Assembly: GCF_009649635.1 (NCBI RefSeq)
Contig: NZ_WJII01000009.1
Span: forward strand, 1 to 37,961
DNA length: 37,961 nt
Source: Microbacterium sp. SYP-A9085
GTDB lineage: Bacteria; Actinomycetota; Actinomycetes; Actinomycetales; Microbacteriaceae
Reading direction: 5' to 3'
The translations under genes were made by a program, and so were the position numbers. Each line of letters starts with the position of its first letter. The first letter of the stretch is position 1. Positions 25,801 to 33,787 of this stretch are shown here, in pieces. The notes beneath the pieces were generated by a model. The model was given only the letters and a program-made list of their open reading frames with translations, made no database searches and was not told where the DNA came from.

Positions 25801-27267
25801 ATGGCCGTCTCCGACACGACGCCGGTGCCCGTCACGCCGGGGGAGATATCCCGCGACGAGTCGCGTGTGATCTGGCTGCTGCTGGCGGCGGCGTTCGTCG
25901 CGATCCTGAACGAGACGACGATGGGCGTAGCGATCCCGCACCTCATCCACGACCTCGAGATCACCGCGGTCGCCGCCCAGTGGCTCACGTCGGCGTTCAT
26001 GCTGACGATGGCGATAGTGATCCCGATCACGGGATTCCTGCTGCAGCGGTTCACGACGCGAACGGCGTTCGTCGCGGCGATGTCGCTGTTCTCGGCGGGG
26101 ACGCTGATGGCAGTGCTCGCGCCCGGGTTCGGGATGCTGGTGGTCGCCCGCGTCGTGCAGGCCTCCGGCACCGCGATCATGATGCCCCTGCTGATGACGA
26201 CGCTGATGACAGTGGTGCCGCCGCGTTCGCGCGGCCGGATGATGGGCCGCGTCAGCATCGTGATAGCGCTGGCGCCGGCGATCGGACCCACGCTGTCCGG
26301 GTTCCTGCTGGACACGGCATCGTGGCGCTGGAACTTCGGCGTCGTGCTTCCGATAGCGCTGATAGCGCTGGCGGTGGGAGCCCGGTGGATCCACAACGTG
26401 GGCGTGCGCACCCGGGCCCCGATCGACCCGCTGTCGATCGTGCTGTCGGCGTTCGGGTTCGGCGGGCTCGTGTACGGGCTCAGCCAGATCGGCACGGCGG
26501 CGGCGCCCGCCGACGCGGACGGCGGATCGAGCCTGTGGATGTTCGTCGCCCTCGCGGTGGGCGTCACCGGCCTGGGGCTGTTCCTGTGGCGGCAGGTGGT
26601 GCTGCAGAGCGCCGACGACGCGCTGCTGGATCTTCGCGTGTTCCGTTCGGTGAACTTCTCGCTGTCGATAGCGCAGATGGCGGTGCTGTCGTTCGCGTTC
26701 TTCGGCGCCATCACGGTGCTGCCGCTGTACCTGCAGGGCGTGCACGGGCTGAACGCGCTGGAGTCGGGGCTTACCCTGCTGCCGGGGTCGCTGGCGATGG
26801 GCCTGGGCGGCCCGCTGATCGGCCGCATCTACGACCGGCGCGGAACGCGGGTGCTCCTGGTGCCGGGCGCGGTGATCTCGGCCGGCGCACTGTGGGCGTA
26901 CGCGTTCGTGGATGCGCAGACGCCGGTGTGGCTGATCGTGACGCTGCAGACGCTGCTGTCGATCGGCCTGGCGCTGTCGTTCACGCCGCTGTTCACGGCG
27001 TCCCTTGCGTCACTGACGCCGCGCTTCTACTCGTATGGCAGCGCCGTGCTCGGCACCGTGCAGCAGGTGGCGGGGGCGGCCGGGATAGCGCTGATGATCG
27101 CCGTGATGTCGGCGGTCTCGGCGGCCGGCGGCGCCCCGGCGGGCAGCTTCACCGCCGCGGGAGCGCGGTCGGCGTTCCTGATAGCGGCGATAGTGGCGCT
27201 GCCGGTGATCGTCGGCGCGTTCCTCATCCGCAAGCCCGCGGACGAGCTGGAGGATGCCGCGCACTGA
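25801..27267 (+). CDS. DHA2-type MFS multidrug exporter (EmrB/QacA-like)
   Basis: The 488-aa protein has around 14 hydrophobic helices. The N-terminal helix carries FVAILNETTMGVAIPHLIHDL (motif D1 of the DHA family), followed by QWLTSAFMLTMAIVIPITGFLLQRF (motif A region), LAPAIGPTLSGFLLD (motif C of antiporters) and a second half starting near LDLRVFRSVNFSLS. Drug/H+ antiport at the cell membrane is the family role; the substrate is unknown. ATG 25801 follows GAGGAG. The gene is unusual in holding six GATAGC words, most as ATA-GC(N) isoleucine-alanine codon pairs. It converges on the small cysteine-rich gene, 12 nt away. Confidence 0.94.
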   Translation: MAVSDTTPVPVTPGEISRDESRVIWLLLAAAFVAILNETTMGVAIPHLIHDLEITAVAAQWLTSAFMLTMAIVIPITGFLLQRFTTRTAFVAAMSLFSAGTLMAVLAPGFGMLVVARVVQASGTAIMMPLLMTTLMTVVPPRSRGRMMGRVSIVIALAPAIGPTLSGFLLDTASWRWNFGVVLPIALIALAVGARWIHNVGVRTRAPIDPLSIVLSAFGFGGLVYGLSQIGTAAAPADADGGSSLWMFVALAVGVTGLGLFLWRQVVLQSADDALLDLRVFRSVNFSLSIAQMAVLSFAFFGAITVLPLYLQGVHGLNALESGLTLLPGSLAMGLGGPLIGRIYDRRGTRVLLVPGAVISAGALWAYAFVDAQTPVWLIVTLQTLLSIGLALSFTPLFTASLASLTPRFYSYGSAVLGTVQQVAGAAGIALMIAVMSAVSAAGGAPAGSFTAAGARSAFLIAAIVALPVIVGAFLIRKPADELEDAAH

Positions 27268-27279
27268 GCGCGGTGCGGG

Positions 27280-27399
27280 TCAGTCGCCGCAGCAGCATCC
27301 CCCGCCGCAGCAGGAGGCGCCCTCCTCGGCGACGGTGAGGAGGTTCGCCGTCTCGGGGACGGGCTGCAGGGTGGGCGTGGGCAGGTTCGACGTGGCCAT
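27280..27399 (-). CDS. Small protein with cysteine cluster at the C terminus
   Basis: The predicted 39-aa protein begins MATSNLPTPTLQPVPETANL and ends GASCCGGGCCCGD: five cysteines in ten residues after a Pro-rich and then acidic leader. ATG 27399 is preceded by GGAG three bases upstream, inside an alternative start (ATG 27408, adding Met-Glu-Arg). It lies 44-53 nt downstream of the HAAS/DUF4153-like gene on the same strand, so it may be the third gene of the second PadR locus. The function is unknown. Metal binding through the cysteines, or a modified-peptide precursor with a leader and Cys/Gly core, are both open; no modification enzyme is seen nearby. Confidence 0.6.
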   Translation of the reverse strand: MATSNLPTPTLQPVPETANLLTVAEEGASCCGGGCCCGD

Positions 27400-27452
27400 G
27401 CGCTCCATGCTAACCGGCCCGGCGGTGCTCGGGGCCGCGCCGCGCGCCGGCG

Positions 27453-28796
27453 TCACGCAAACGCGAACACCGGCGGGAAGACGGCGACCACGACAGCCGC
27501 CCACGCGAGGTAGACCGGCACGAATCCCGTCTGCCACCGCTCGATGGCCTCGAAGCGGCCGCGGCGCCGCAGAAACCGCACCTGGAGCCATCCGGCTCCG
27601 ACGAGGTTCGCGACGAACACGAGGTTGACCCCGAGGGATGCCACCCGGTTCGCGCTCGCGCCGAACTCGGCGATGCGCCCGGTCATCGCGACCAGCACGA
27701 GGACGTCGACGACGAGCGCGGCGACGATCATCACCAGCTGCAGCCACTCGAACCACGACGGCGGTGCCTGCGGCGTGCGGGCCGAGATCGAGTACAGCAG
27801 CAGTCCCACGACGACCAGCAGCACCACATCGAAGATCATCAGCAGCTCGCGTCCATCGTCGACGAGGCTGCCCTGCACGGCGGCCGCGACCACGAACGCC
27901 ATCAGCAGCAGCGTGAACATCGGCGTGAACACCCGGGTCAGCACCGGCGCCATGTTCTCGATCACGCTCTGCTTGGCCTCCACGAGCCAGCCTGCAATGA
28001 CGACCGCGCCGGCCGCGCCGCACGGCAGCATCCACTCCAGGACGAACGTCGTGGGGTCGAGCCCGACCGCGGCGAACACGCCGACGGTGAGCGCGGCGAG
28101 CACGCCGCCGCCGAGGGCAAGCAGCGCCATGTAGACGAACCATTCGCCGGTGAACCGGATGAAGTCCATCCGCGCGTTCGCCGATCGCCACGCCCCGTTG
28201 GCGTACGCGATGCCGGTGACCAGCCACAGCGCGACCGCCGCGTGCGCGCCCGCGAGGAAGATCGTGGAGCCGGACGGCACGAACGGGTACACATTCACGA
28301 GCAGCGCCGTGGCGGCGAAGCCCGCGGCGACGCCGACGACCGTGGCCGCGGAGGCGCGCCGACAGCGAAGGAAGTATGCGGCCAGGAACGGCATGACCAG
28401 CAGGGCCGTGTTGCGCAGATAGAAGCCGTCGCCACCGCCGACGACGTCGATGCCGGCCAGAGCCGGGATCTTGACGGCGACCGCTGCCATCCCCGCCAGC
28501 GCCAGCGCGAGCAGCACCCCACCCCGGCTGGTGCGCGGCGCCTCGTCGGCGACCAGCTGCTTCCAGAGCCGGTCCGCGTGCTCGCGCGCGTATTCGCGGG
28601 CGAGAGAGTTGATCTCGCCGATCCGGGTGACGCCGATCAGGAACGCCTCGTCCGCGGTCAGGCCGGACGCCTGGAACCGGTCGATCTGGTCCCGCAGGTG
28701 CCCTTCCAGCTCGACGACGTCGTCGGCGCTGAGCGCCCTCCTCCGGGACAGGTAGCCGCGCCACTGCCCGATGCGCTCCTCGATGCGGGTGTCCAT
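27453..28796 (-). CDS. Permease prefix domain 1 (HAAS-like) membrane protein, DUF4153-type
   Basis: In this 447-aa protein residues 1-75 form a helical cytoplasmic domain (RIEERIGQWRGYLSRRRALS, then VVELEGHLRDQIDRF and DEAFLIGVTRIGEINSLAREYAREH) of the permease-prefix/HAAS type that recurs next to PadR genes. The remainder has about ten hydrophobic helices. ATG 28796 begins 2 nt after the padR stop and uses the GGAGGCGTGAGG at the padR end as ribosome-binding site, so the two are co-translated. Family members are proposed signalling-linked membrane proteins; transport activity is not established. Confidence 0.82.
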   Translation of the reverse strand: MDTRIEERIGQWRGYLSRRRALSADDVVELEGHLRDQIDRFQASGLTADEAFLIGVTRIGEINSLAREYAREHADRLWKQLVADEAPRTSRGGVLLALALAGMAAVAVKIPALAGIDVVGGGDGFYLRNTALLVMPFLAAYFLRCRRASAATVVGVAAGFAATALLVNVYPFVPSGSTIFLAGAHAAVALWLVTGIAYANGAWRSANARMDFIRFTGEWFVYMALLALGGGVLAALTVGVFAAVGLDPTTFVLEWMLPCGAAGAVVIAGWLVEAKQSVIENMAPVLTRVFTPMFTLLLMAFVVAAAVQGSLVDDGRELLMIFDVVLLVVVGLLLYSISARTPQAPPSWFEWLQLVMIVAALVVDVLVLVAMTGRIAEFGASANRVASLGVNLVFVANLVGAGWLQVRFLRRRGRFEAIERWQTGFVPVYLAWAAVVVAVFPPVFAFA

Positions 28797-28798
28797 CC

Positions 28799-29161
28799 TC
28801 ACGCCTCCCTCACCGCGAACGGCACGTGTCCGCCGCGCTGGTCCCACACGCGCCGCAGCGCGCTGCCGACGACGGCCCACTGGGCCCGGTGCTCGGCGAG
28901 CGTCGCCGCGCCGCGGGCCGTGATCCGGTACATCTTGCGCCGACGGCCTTCCGGTGACGTGCCCCACGTCGCCTCGACGTGGCCGAGCCGCTCAAGCCGG
29001 TGCAGGAGCGGATACAGCATCCCGTCGCTGAAGTCGAGCTCGCCGCCGGAGAGCTCCCCCACGCGCTGCAGGATCGCGTAGCCGTAGGAGTCGCCGTCCG
29101 CGAGGATGCCCAGCACGAGGGGCGTGGCCGCCGCCGCCGTGAGGTCCTTCCCGATGCGCAT
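28799..29161 (-). CDS. PadR-family transcriptional regulator of the HAAS membrane protein locus
   Basis: The 120-aa winged-helix protein contains AATPLVLGILADGDSYGYAILQRV, SDGMLYPLLHRLERLGHVEATWG and RRRKMYRITARGAATLAEHRAQW, the standard PadR core, and a short C-terminal helix. ATG 29161 follows GGAGGGG. A 34-bp palindrome lies 12 nt upstream of the start and is the obvious operator for self-repression. This is the second PadR module in the window; the two proteins are clearly different in sequence. Confidence 0.93.
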   Translation of the reverse strand: MRIGKDLTAAAATPLVLGILADGDSYGYAILQRVGELSGGELDFSDGMLYPLLHRLERLGHVEATWGTSPEGRRRKMYRITARGAATLAEHRAQWAVVGSALRRVWDQRGGHVPFAVREA

Positions 29162-29172
29162 GTCCCCTCCAC

Positions 29173-29206
29173 ACCTTGCAGATCTAGGTATCTAGTACTG
29201 CAAGGT
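29173..29206 (-). promoter_or_regulatory. 34-bp palindromic operator upstream of the second padR
   Basis: The outer arms ACCTTGCAG and CTGCAAGGT are a perfect 9-bp inverted repeat. The inner 16 bp (two CTAG units around TA) pair almost completely as well, giving a near-perfect 34-bp palindrome. On the minus strand it overlaps a TTGATA (possible -35, edge of the site) and a TAGATC (possible -10, 19 nt on), so binding would exclude polymerase. The site lies between DUF1206 (stop at 29234) and padR (start 29161). Confidence 0.8.
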
Positions 29207-29233
29207 ATCAAGACGGGGCCGTGATGACAAGCG

Positions 29234-30040
29234 CTACAGCTTCGCGTACCGTGCGCGCAGGAAGCAGTACAGGCCGTACACGACGAGTCCGACGCCCACC
29301 CCGCCCGTGAGCAGGCCGCCGAACGGCAGCGCGAGCAGCGCGGACATGGCGGCATCCAGGCCTCCGGCGGCCTTCGGGTCGAGCGTGATAGCGGCGACGA
29401 CCAGGAGGATGCCGACGACCACGAGCGCGAGTCCCTTCGCGAGGTAGCCGACGACGCCGGAAGCGGTGATCAGCGTGCCCGGCGCCCCGGGCGGGACCGT
29501 CAGCTTCTTGCGGAAGCTGCGTCGGATGCCGATCACCGCGAACGCTATGCCGGCAACGCCGATGCCCAGGCCGACGGCGGCCAGCACGAACACGCCGCCG
29601 GGCAGTGCTATCAGGCCGCCGCTGAGACTCTTCGCGGAGCGATCCGTGTTGGGCCTGGAGCCGAGGGCCACCGCGACGGCGATCCCGCCGAACGCGAGGT
29701 AGACCAGGGCGCGGCTGAAGTCCGAGACGCGCCGCTGCCACCGGTGCCGGGCGGTCCCCCGCCCGAGCACACCGTCGAACACCTCCCACACCGCGAGGCA
29801 CCACAGGGCGATGGCGAGCACCCAGAGCACCACGAACCCCGCGGGGGCGGCGGCGATGGCCTCGAGGGCGCCGGACTGGCTGCCCTCGGCCTTCCCGCCG
29901 AACGCGAGCACCAGGACGAGCGCGCCGACGAGGATGTGGATGACGCCGATGGCCACGAATCCCGCGCGCGCGAGCCATTCGAACGCCGGTGCGGACTCGG
30001 CCGTCCGGGCGACCTGTTTCGGCTCCTCCTCGATCCCCAT
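29234..30040 (-). CDS. DUF1206-family membrane protein
   Basis: The 268-aa protein has six hydrophobic helices arranged as three similar two-helix units, the DUF1206 architecture: EWLARAGFVAIGVIHILVGALVL; WQRRVSDFSRALVYLAFGGIAV; ITASGVVGYLAKGLALVVVGILLV. Each unit starts with an aromatic/basic helix and a G-rich helix. The charged N terminus (MGIEEEPKQVA) is cytoplasmic. Function is unknown. It starts 38 nt downstream of fpg on the same strand and may share its transcript. Confidence 0.9.
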   Translation of the reverse strand: MGIEEEPKQVARTAESAPAFEWLARAGFVAIGVIHILVGALVLVLAFGGKAEGSQSGALEAIAAAPAGFVVLWVLAIALWCLAVWEVFDGVLGRGTARHRWQRRVSDFSRALVYLAFGGIAVAVALGSRPNTDRSAKSLSGGLIALPGGVFVLAAVGLGIGVAGIAFAVIGIRRSFRKKLTVPPGAPGTLITASGVVGYLAKGLALVVVGILLVVAAITLDPKAAGGLDAAMSALLALPFGGLLTGGVGVGLVVYGLYCFLRARYAKL

Positions 30041-30078
30041 GCGAGAACTGTACGGGCCGGTTCCGCACGCGGGAACCC

Positions 30079-30912
30079 TCAGTCCAGCAGCGCGCCGCCG
30101 GTCTGGCACGTCGGGCAGTACTGCGCGGTGGTGCCGCCGAACGCGAGATCGCGGACGACGCCGCCGCAGACCGGACACGTCTCGCCGGCGCGGCCGTGCA
30201 CGGCCATCGCGTCGGTCTTGGCCTGTTTGAGCAGGTCGATCGGGATGCCGCGCCGGGCGCCGGCGGCTTGCGCGAGCACGCCGCGGACGGCGTCGTACAG
30301 GCGCGACAGCTCGTCATCGGTCAGCGTGTCGCCGTGCACGACCGGGGACAGGCGCGCGCGGTGCAGGATCTCGTCGGAGTAGGCGTTCCCGATGCCGGCA
30401 AGAGACTCCTGCTCCTGCAGGATAGCCTTCAGCTGCTTGCGCCGCGGTGCGACCGCCGTCACCACGTCGTCGCGCGCGAAGCCGGGATCGAGCGGATCGG
30501 GCCCGAGCTTGGCGATCCCGGGGACGTCGTGCGGATCGTCCACGACCCACGCGCCGAGGGATACCCAGGAGCCCGCGTCGGTGAGCTCGATGGTCCCCTC
30601 GTCGACGGTGACGGTGGCCAGCGCCGGGGCCTCGGCCGCTGCCGAGTCGTCGGGCTCCGTTCCGGTGTCGGACCATCGCACCCAGCCGTGCCGGCCCAGC
30701 GAGACCACCAGGTGCCCCGCGTCCAGCGCGACGTCGACGTGCTTGCCGAAGCGGCGCACGCCCGTGATGCGGGCCCCGACGAGGGTGGCGGGGGGCCGTG
30801 CGCGCGTCTTCACCGTGCGGAACTCGATCACGTCGACGGCCCGGACGCGGGATCCGGTCACGCGCGCGTCGAGCCACTCGGCGAGCGCTTCCACCTCGGG
30901 CGACTCGGGCAT
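30079..30912 (-). CDS. Fpg/Nei-family DNA glycosylase
   Basis: The 277-aa base-excision repair enzyme removes oxidised bases and nicks the resulting site. After Met removal the catalytic Pro and Glu are in MPESPEVEAL. K57 in VRRFGKHVDVAL corresponds to the conserved Fpg lysine. The helix-two-turn-helix is around QEQESLAGIGNAYSDEILHRARLSP, and a C-terminal zinc finger has CPVC and CPTC pairs. PESPEVE instead of PEGPE(V/T) and the overall build fit the actinobacterial Fpg/Nei-like branch, so substrate choice between 8-oxoguanine and oxidised pyrimidines cannot be set here. It diverges from the kinase gene. Confidence 0.93.
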   Translation of the reverse strand: MPESPEVEALAEWLDARVTGSRVRAVDVIEFRTVKTRARPPATLVGARITGVRRFGKHVDVALDAGHLVVSLGRHGWVRWSDTGTEPDDSAAAEAPALATVTVDEGTIELTDAGSWVSLGAWVVDDPHDVPGIAKLGPDPLDPGFARDDVVTAVAPRRKQLKAILQEQESLAGIGNAYSDEILHRARLSPVVHGDTLTDDELSRLYDAVRGVLAQAAGARRGIPIDLLKQAKTDAMAVHGRAGETCPVCGGVVRDLAFGGTTAQYCPTCQTGGALLD

Positions 30913-31036
30913 ACCGACATCCTGTCACCGGTGTGCGACACCGCGACATGGCATGTGCGCACGCGGATGTCAACCCTCAACGTGGTTCCCGCAACCTGAC
31001 ATAAGGTCACTGGACGACCCCCGCCGAGGAGGAGAC

Positions 31037-32362
31037 ATGGCCGTGACCGATGTGCAGGAGCAGGCGACGTCTGCGGTGCTCGACGGCCGCTACCAGCTGC
31101 ACGAACTGGTCGGCGAGGGTGCTATGGCGCAGGTGTACCGGGCGGAGGATGTCGTGCTCGGCCGCACGGTGGCGGTGAAGCTGATGCGCACGGGCACCGA
31201 TGTGCTGACGTCTCCGGAGCGGGCGCGGACCGAGGTGAGCGTGCTCGCGGGGCTCAACCATCCGGCGCTGGTGACGCTGCTGGATGCGTGCCTGGTCCCC
31301 GGGCGCACCGGGTATCTCGTGATGGAGTTCGTGGCGGGGACGACGCTGGCCGAGCGGATGCGCCAAGGGCCGCTGTCCGGTGCGGAGGCCGCGCATCTGG
31401 CGGTGGCGCTGGCGGCGGGACTGGAGGCCGTGCATGCGGCGGGCGTCGTGCACCGCGATGTGAAGCCGTCGAACGTTCTGCTGGCGGCGACCGCGCAGCC
31501 GCGGGTGCCCTTCCGCGCGAAGCTCACTGATTTCGGCGTCGCGTACCTGCTGGACGGCACGCGTGTGACCTCGCCGGGGACGGTCGTCGGCACGGCGGCG
31601 TACCTGTCGCCGGAGCAGTTGCGCGGCGATGCCGCGACGCCGGCGGCCGACATCTACGCCCTGGGGCTCGTGCTGCTGGAGGCGCTGACCGGTCTGCGCG
31701 CATTCCCCGAGGCATCCGGGGTCGCCGCGGTGCTGGCGCGCCTTGTCGAGTCGCCGCGGGTGCCGGAGGAGCTCGGCCCGCACTGGTCGGCGCTGCTGAC
31801 CCGGATGACGGATGCCGACCCGGCCCGCCGGCCCACCGCGTCGGAGGTCGCGCAGATCGTCGCCGATTTCCCCGTCGACGACGGCGCGCTGCCGGGGGTG
31901 GCGGGGCAGGCTCCGGCGGCGGTTGCCGGGACAGCGCCGGTTCCCGCGACGGCAGCCATCGGCGCCGCCAGCGCGCGGTCGCGCCTGGCCGCCCACGCGC
32001 GCAGACGCAGCGGCCGGCCGATAGCCGCGGCGGCGGTGGCCGCGGCGCTTTTGGCCATCCCGGGCCTGGTGTGGATGGGCGTCGCGACCCCGGGCGCGGC
32101 GGGCGAGGCTCCGCAGCCGCCGCATGTGGTGGTCGTCACCGTGCCGGTCGGGCCCGACGCGGCCACGGCAGACACGGCCACGGTTGAGAAGGCGCCCGTC
32201 GCGGTTACGCCCGCGCAGCTGACCTCGGCGACCACGCAGAAGGAGACGACGACGGCGCCGGCGAGCACCACCAAGGCTCCTGTGAAGAAGGGCGCGAAGG
32301 CGCAGCACGGCAAGCCGAAGCACGCGGGCAACGGGAACCAGCAGGGGGACGAGGACCGGTAG
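31037..32362 (+). CDS. Membrane-anchored serine/threonine protein kinase (PknB-like, no PASTA)
   Basis: The 441-aa Hanks-type kinase domain covers residues 18-275: P-loop VGEGAMAQVY, catalytic K48 in VAVKLM, E66, HRDVKPSN with D141 and N146, D165-FG, and GTAAYLSPEQ for the APE region. One membrane helix lies at about 330-350 (AAAAVAAALLAIPGLVWMG). The outside part of about 90 residues is Thr/Ala/Lys-rich with no PASTA repeats and ends in basic KKGAKAQHGKPKH, suggesting a disordered cell-wall-facing tail. ATG 31037 follows GAGGAGGAG. TAAGGT at 31002 is a possible -10. No phosphatase gene is adjacent. Confidence 0.94.
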   Translation: MAVTDVQEQATSAVLDGRYQLHELVGEGAMAQVYRAEDVVLGRTVAVKLMRTGTDVLTSPERARTEVSVLAGLNHPALVTLLDACLVPGRTGYLVMEFVAGTTLAERMRQGPLSGAEAAHLAVALAAGLEAVHAAGVVHRDVKPSNVLLAATAQPRVPFRAKLTDFGVAYLLDGTRVTSPGTVVGTAAYLSPEQLRGDAATPAADIYALGLVLLEALTGLRAFPEASGVAAVLARLVESPRVPEELGPHWSALLTRMTDADPARRPTASEVAQIVADFPVDDGALPGVAGQAPAAVAGTAPVPATAAIGAASARSRLAAHARRRSGRPIAAAAVAAALLAIPGLVWMGVATPGAAGEAPQPPHVVVVTVPVGPDAATADTATVEKAPVAVTPAQLTSATTQKETTTAPASTTKAPVKKGAKAQHGKPKHAGNGNQQGDEDR

Positions 32363-32377
32363 CGCTCGCGGGTCGGC

Positions 32378-32980
32378 TCATTGCCAGATGGGTCGCGCCT
32401 GCGGCATGAGGTGGCGGATGCGATCGCCGTCGAGACGGATCCGCCGTTCGTCGATGCCGAGCGCCGGCCACTGGAGCACGAGCTCGATTGGCCCCGGCGG
32501 TGGCCCCGGCCAGAGCCACAGCCCTTCCTCGGCGGAGTAAGTGCTGCTGCCTCCGCCGCCGCCACGGGCGTTGCGGGTGAGAGTGTGTCTGCTCGGGTCG
32601 GATCCGGGGACGAGTCCAACGACGAACGCCGAGTCCTCCAGGACCCGTTCGCCGTCCCCGAGCACGAGACCGTATCGCAGGCGGCCCGCAGTCCCCTCCG
32701 CGCCGGCGGGCCAATGCTCGATGAATGTGGCACACAGATCAGTCCATTCCCGGAACGGCATCCGATTCCGCCGCAGGCGCCGTTCGATACGGAAGGCGAT
32801 GCCGCCGCGGTGGACCAGGACTCCGACGAGCCCGATCGCGACATGATCGGTGACGGCAAGCACCTCGGAGACGGGGTACACCGCCGCGAACTCATCCTCG
32901 GGAGGCGACCACCAGGGCTGCCGCGGCGAGTCGACGTCATCGCGATCGAGCGGCTCGGGATCCGGAGGGAAAAACATCAT
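32378..32980 (-). CDS. Hypothetical protein, Trp/Pro-rich
   Basis: The 200-aa soluble protein starts MMFFPPDPEPLDRDD. It contains QPWWSPPEDEFAAVYPV, a hydrophobic stretch AIGLVGVLVHRGGIAFRIERRLRR, a Gly-rich loop in its C-terminal half and LWLWPGPPPGPIELVLQWPALGIDE. The layout alternates beta-like segments with Pro turns and looks like a small beta-sandwich. No motif for catalysis was found and I do not recognise the family. The start is uncertain: the frame opens at ATG 33025, but neither start has a clear ribosome-binding site. It converges on the kinase gene with a 15-nt gap. Confidence 0.7.
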   Translation of the reverse strand: MMFFPPDPEPLDRDDVDSPRQPWWSPPEDEFAAVYPVSEVLAVTDHVAIGLVGVLVHRGGIAFRIERRLRRNRMPFREWTDLCATFIEHWPAGAEGTAGRLRYGLVLGDGERVLEDSAFVVGLVPGSDPSRHTLTRNARGGGGGSSTYSAEEGLWLWPGPPPGPIELVLQWPALGIDERRIRLDGDRIRHLMPQARPIWQ

Positions 32981-33054
32981 CCCGTCATGAGACCACACAC
33001 CAACGAGGCCGACAAGGGCGCGCATGCGGCGCGAGCCGACCGCAGGTCAGCGCA

Positions 33055-33714
33055 TCAGTCCCAGTCCAGGTAGTCCTCGATCGCCCACGCCGTGGGGCCG
33101 GCGTGCGTGGCGGGAAAGAGATGCCCGCCGCCCTCGATGGGCACGACACTCACCCGGTCGGGCGCTGCCGTCTGCAGCGCGTCGCCGTTCGCCGGCGGGA
33201 AGACGGAGTCCTCGGTGCCGTGGATGACGAGCACGGGGACGAGGGGGGCGAGCCCGGTCCACTCGGCGTCGGGCGTCGCAGCCTGCGCAGCGCGCTGGCC
33301 GGGCTCGACGTCCGGGTCGCGCAGGGTGTCCGGGATGTCTCCGTCGCGCGGCCGGTCGGCGGTGGCCTCGACACCGAGAAGGAGGACGCCGTTGACGCGA
33401 TCGGTATGGTCCAGTGCCACGGTGCGGGCGACCGACCCGCCGAATCCGTGCCCGCCGATCCAGGCGTGCTCGAGCTGCAGGTGATCCATCAGGTCGACGA
33501 CATCCTGGGCGAGATCGTGCATCGAGGCGGCCGCCGCGCGCCGAGTGCCGACCCGCACGATGCGGTGATCGGCTTCGGTGAGCATGTGCGCGAGCGTGCC
33601 GAGATACGAGGTGTTCAACCCCCGGTCCGGGATGAGCACCACAGCGGGTCCGTTGCCCTCGTCCACGTACGGGATGCCGCGGCCGTCGGGCTCGAAGATC
33701 TCGGTGTCGGTCAT
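33055..33714 (-). CDS. Alpha/beta hydrolase-fold protein with glycine at the nucleophile position
   Basis: The 219-aa protein has the compact alpha/beta hydrolase order: beta strand VVLIPDRGLN (oxyanion region), nucleophile elbow WIGGHGFGGSVA, acid strand VLVIHGTEDSVFPP and terminal histidine in EGGGHLFPATHAG. The elbow reads G-H-G-F-G where active members have G-x-S-x-G; the codon is GGA and the frame is intact, so the catalytic serine is missing while the Asp and His remain. It may be a binding-only protein or use a different chemistry. ATG 33714 is preceded by AGGACGG. Confidence 0.85.
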   Translation of the reverse strand: MTDTEIFEPDGRGIPYVDEGNGPAVVLIPDRGLNTSYLGTLAHMLTEADHRIVRVGTRRAAAASMHDLAQDVVDLMDHLQLEHAWIGGHGFGGSVARTVALDHTDRVNGVLLLGVEATADRPRDGDIPDTLRDPDVEPGQRAAQAATPDAEWTGLAPLVPVLVIHGTEDSVFPPANGDALQTAAPDRVSVVPIEGGGHLFPATHAGPTAWAIEDYLDWD

Positions 33715-33787
33715 GGTCGTCCGTCCTGTCGCGGGGATGCTGAGGGCACCGTCGCCTCGAGCACAATACCCTGCTCCCCCGTGCGGC

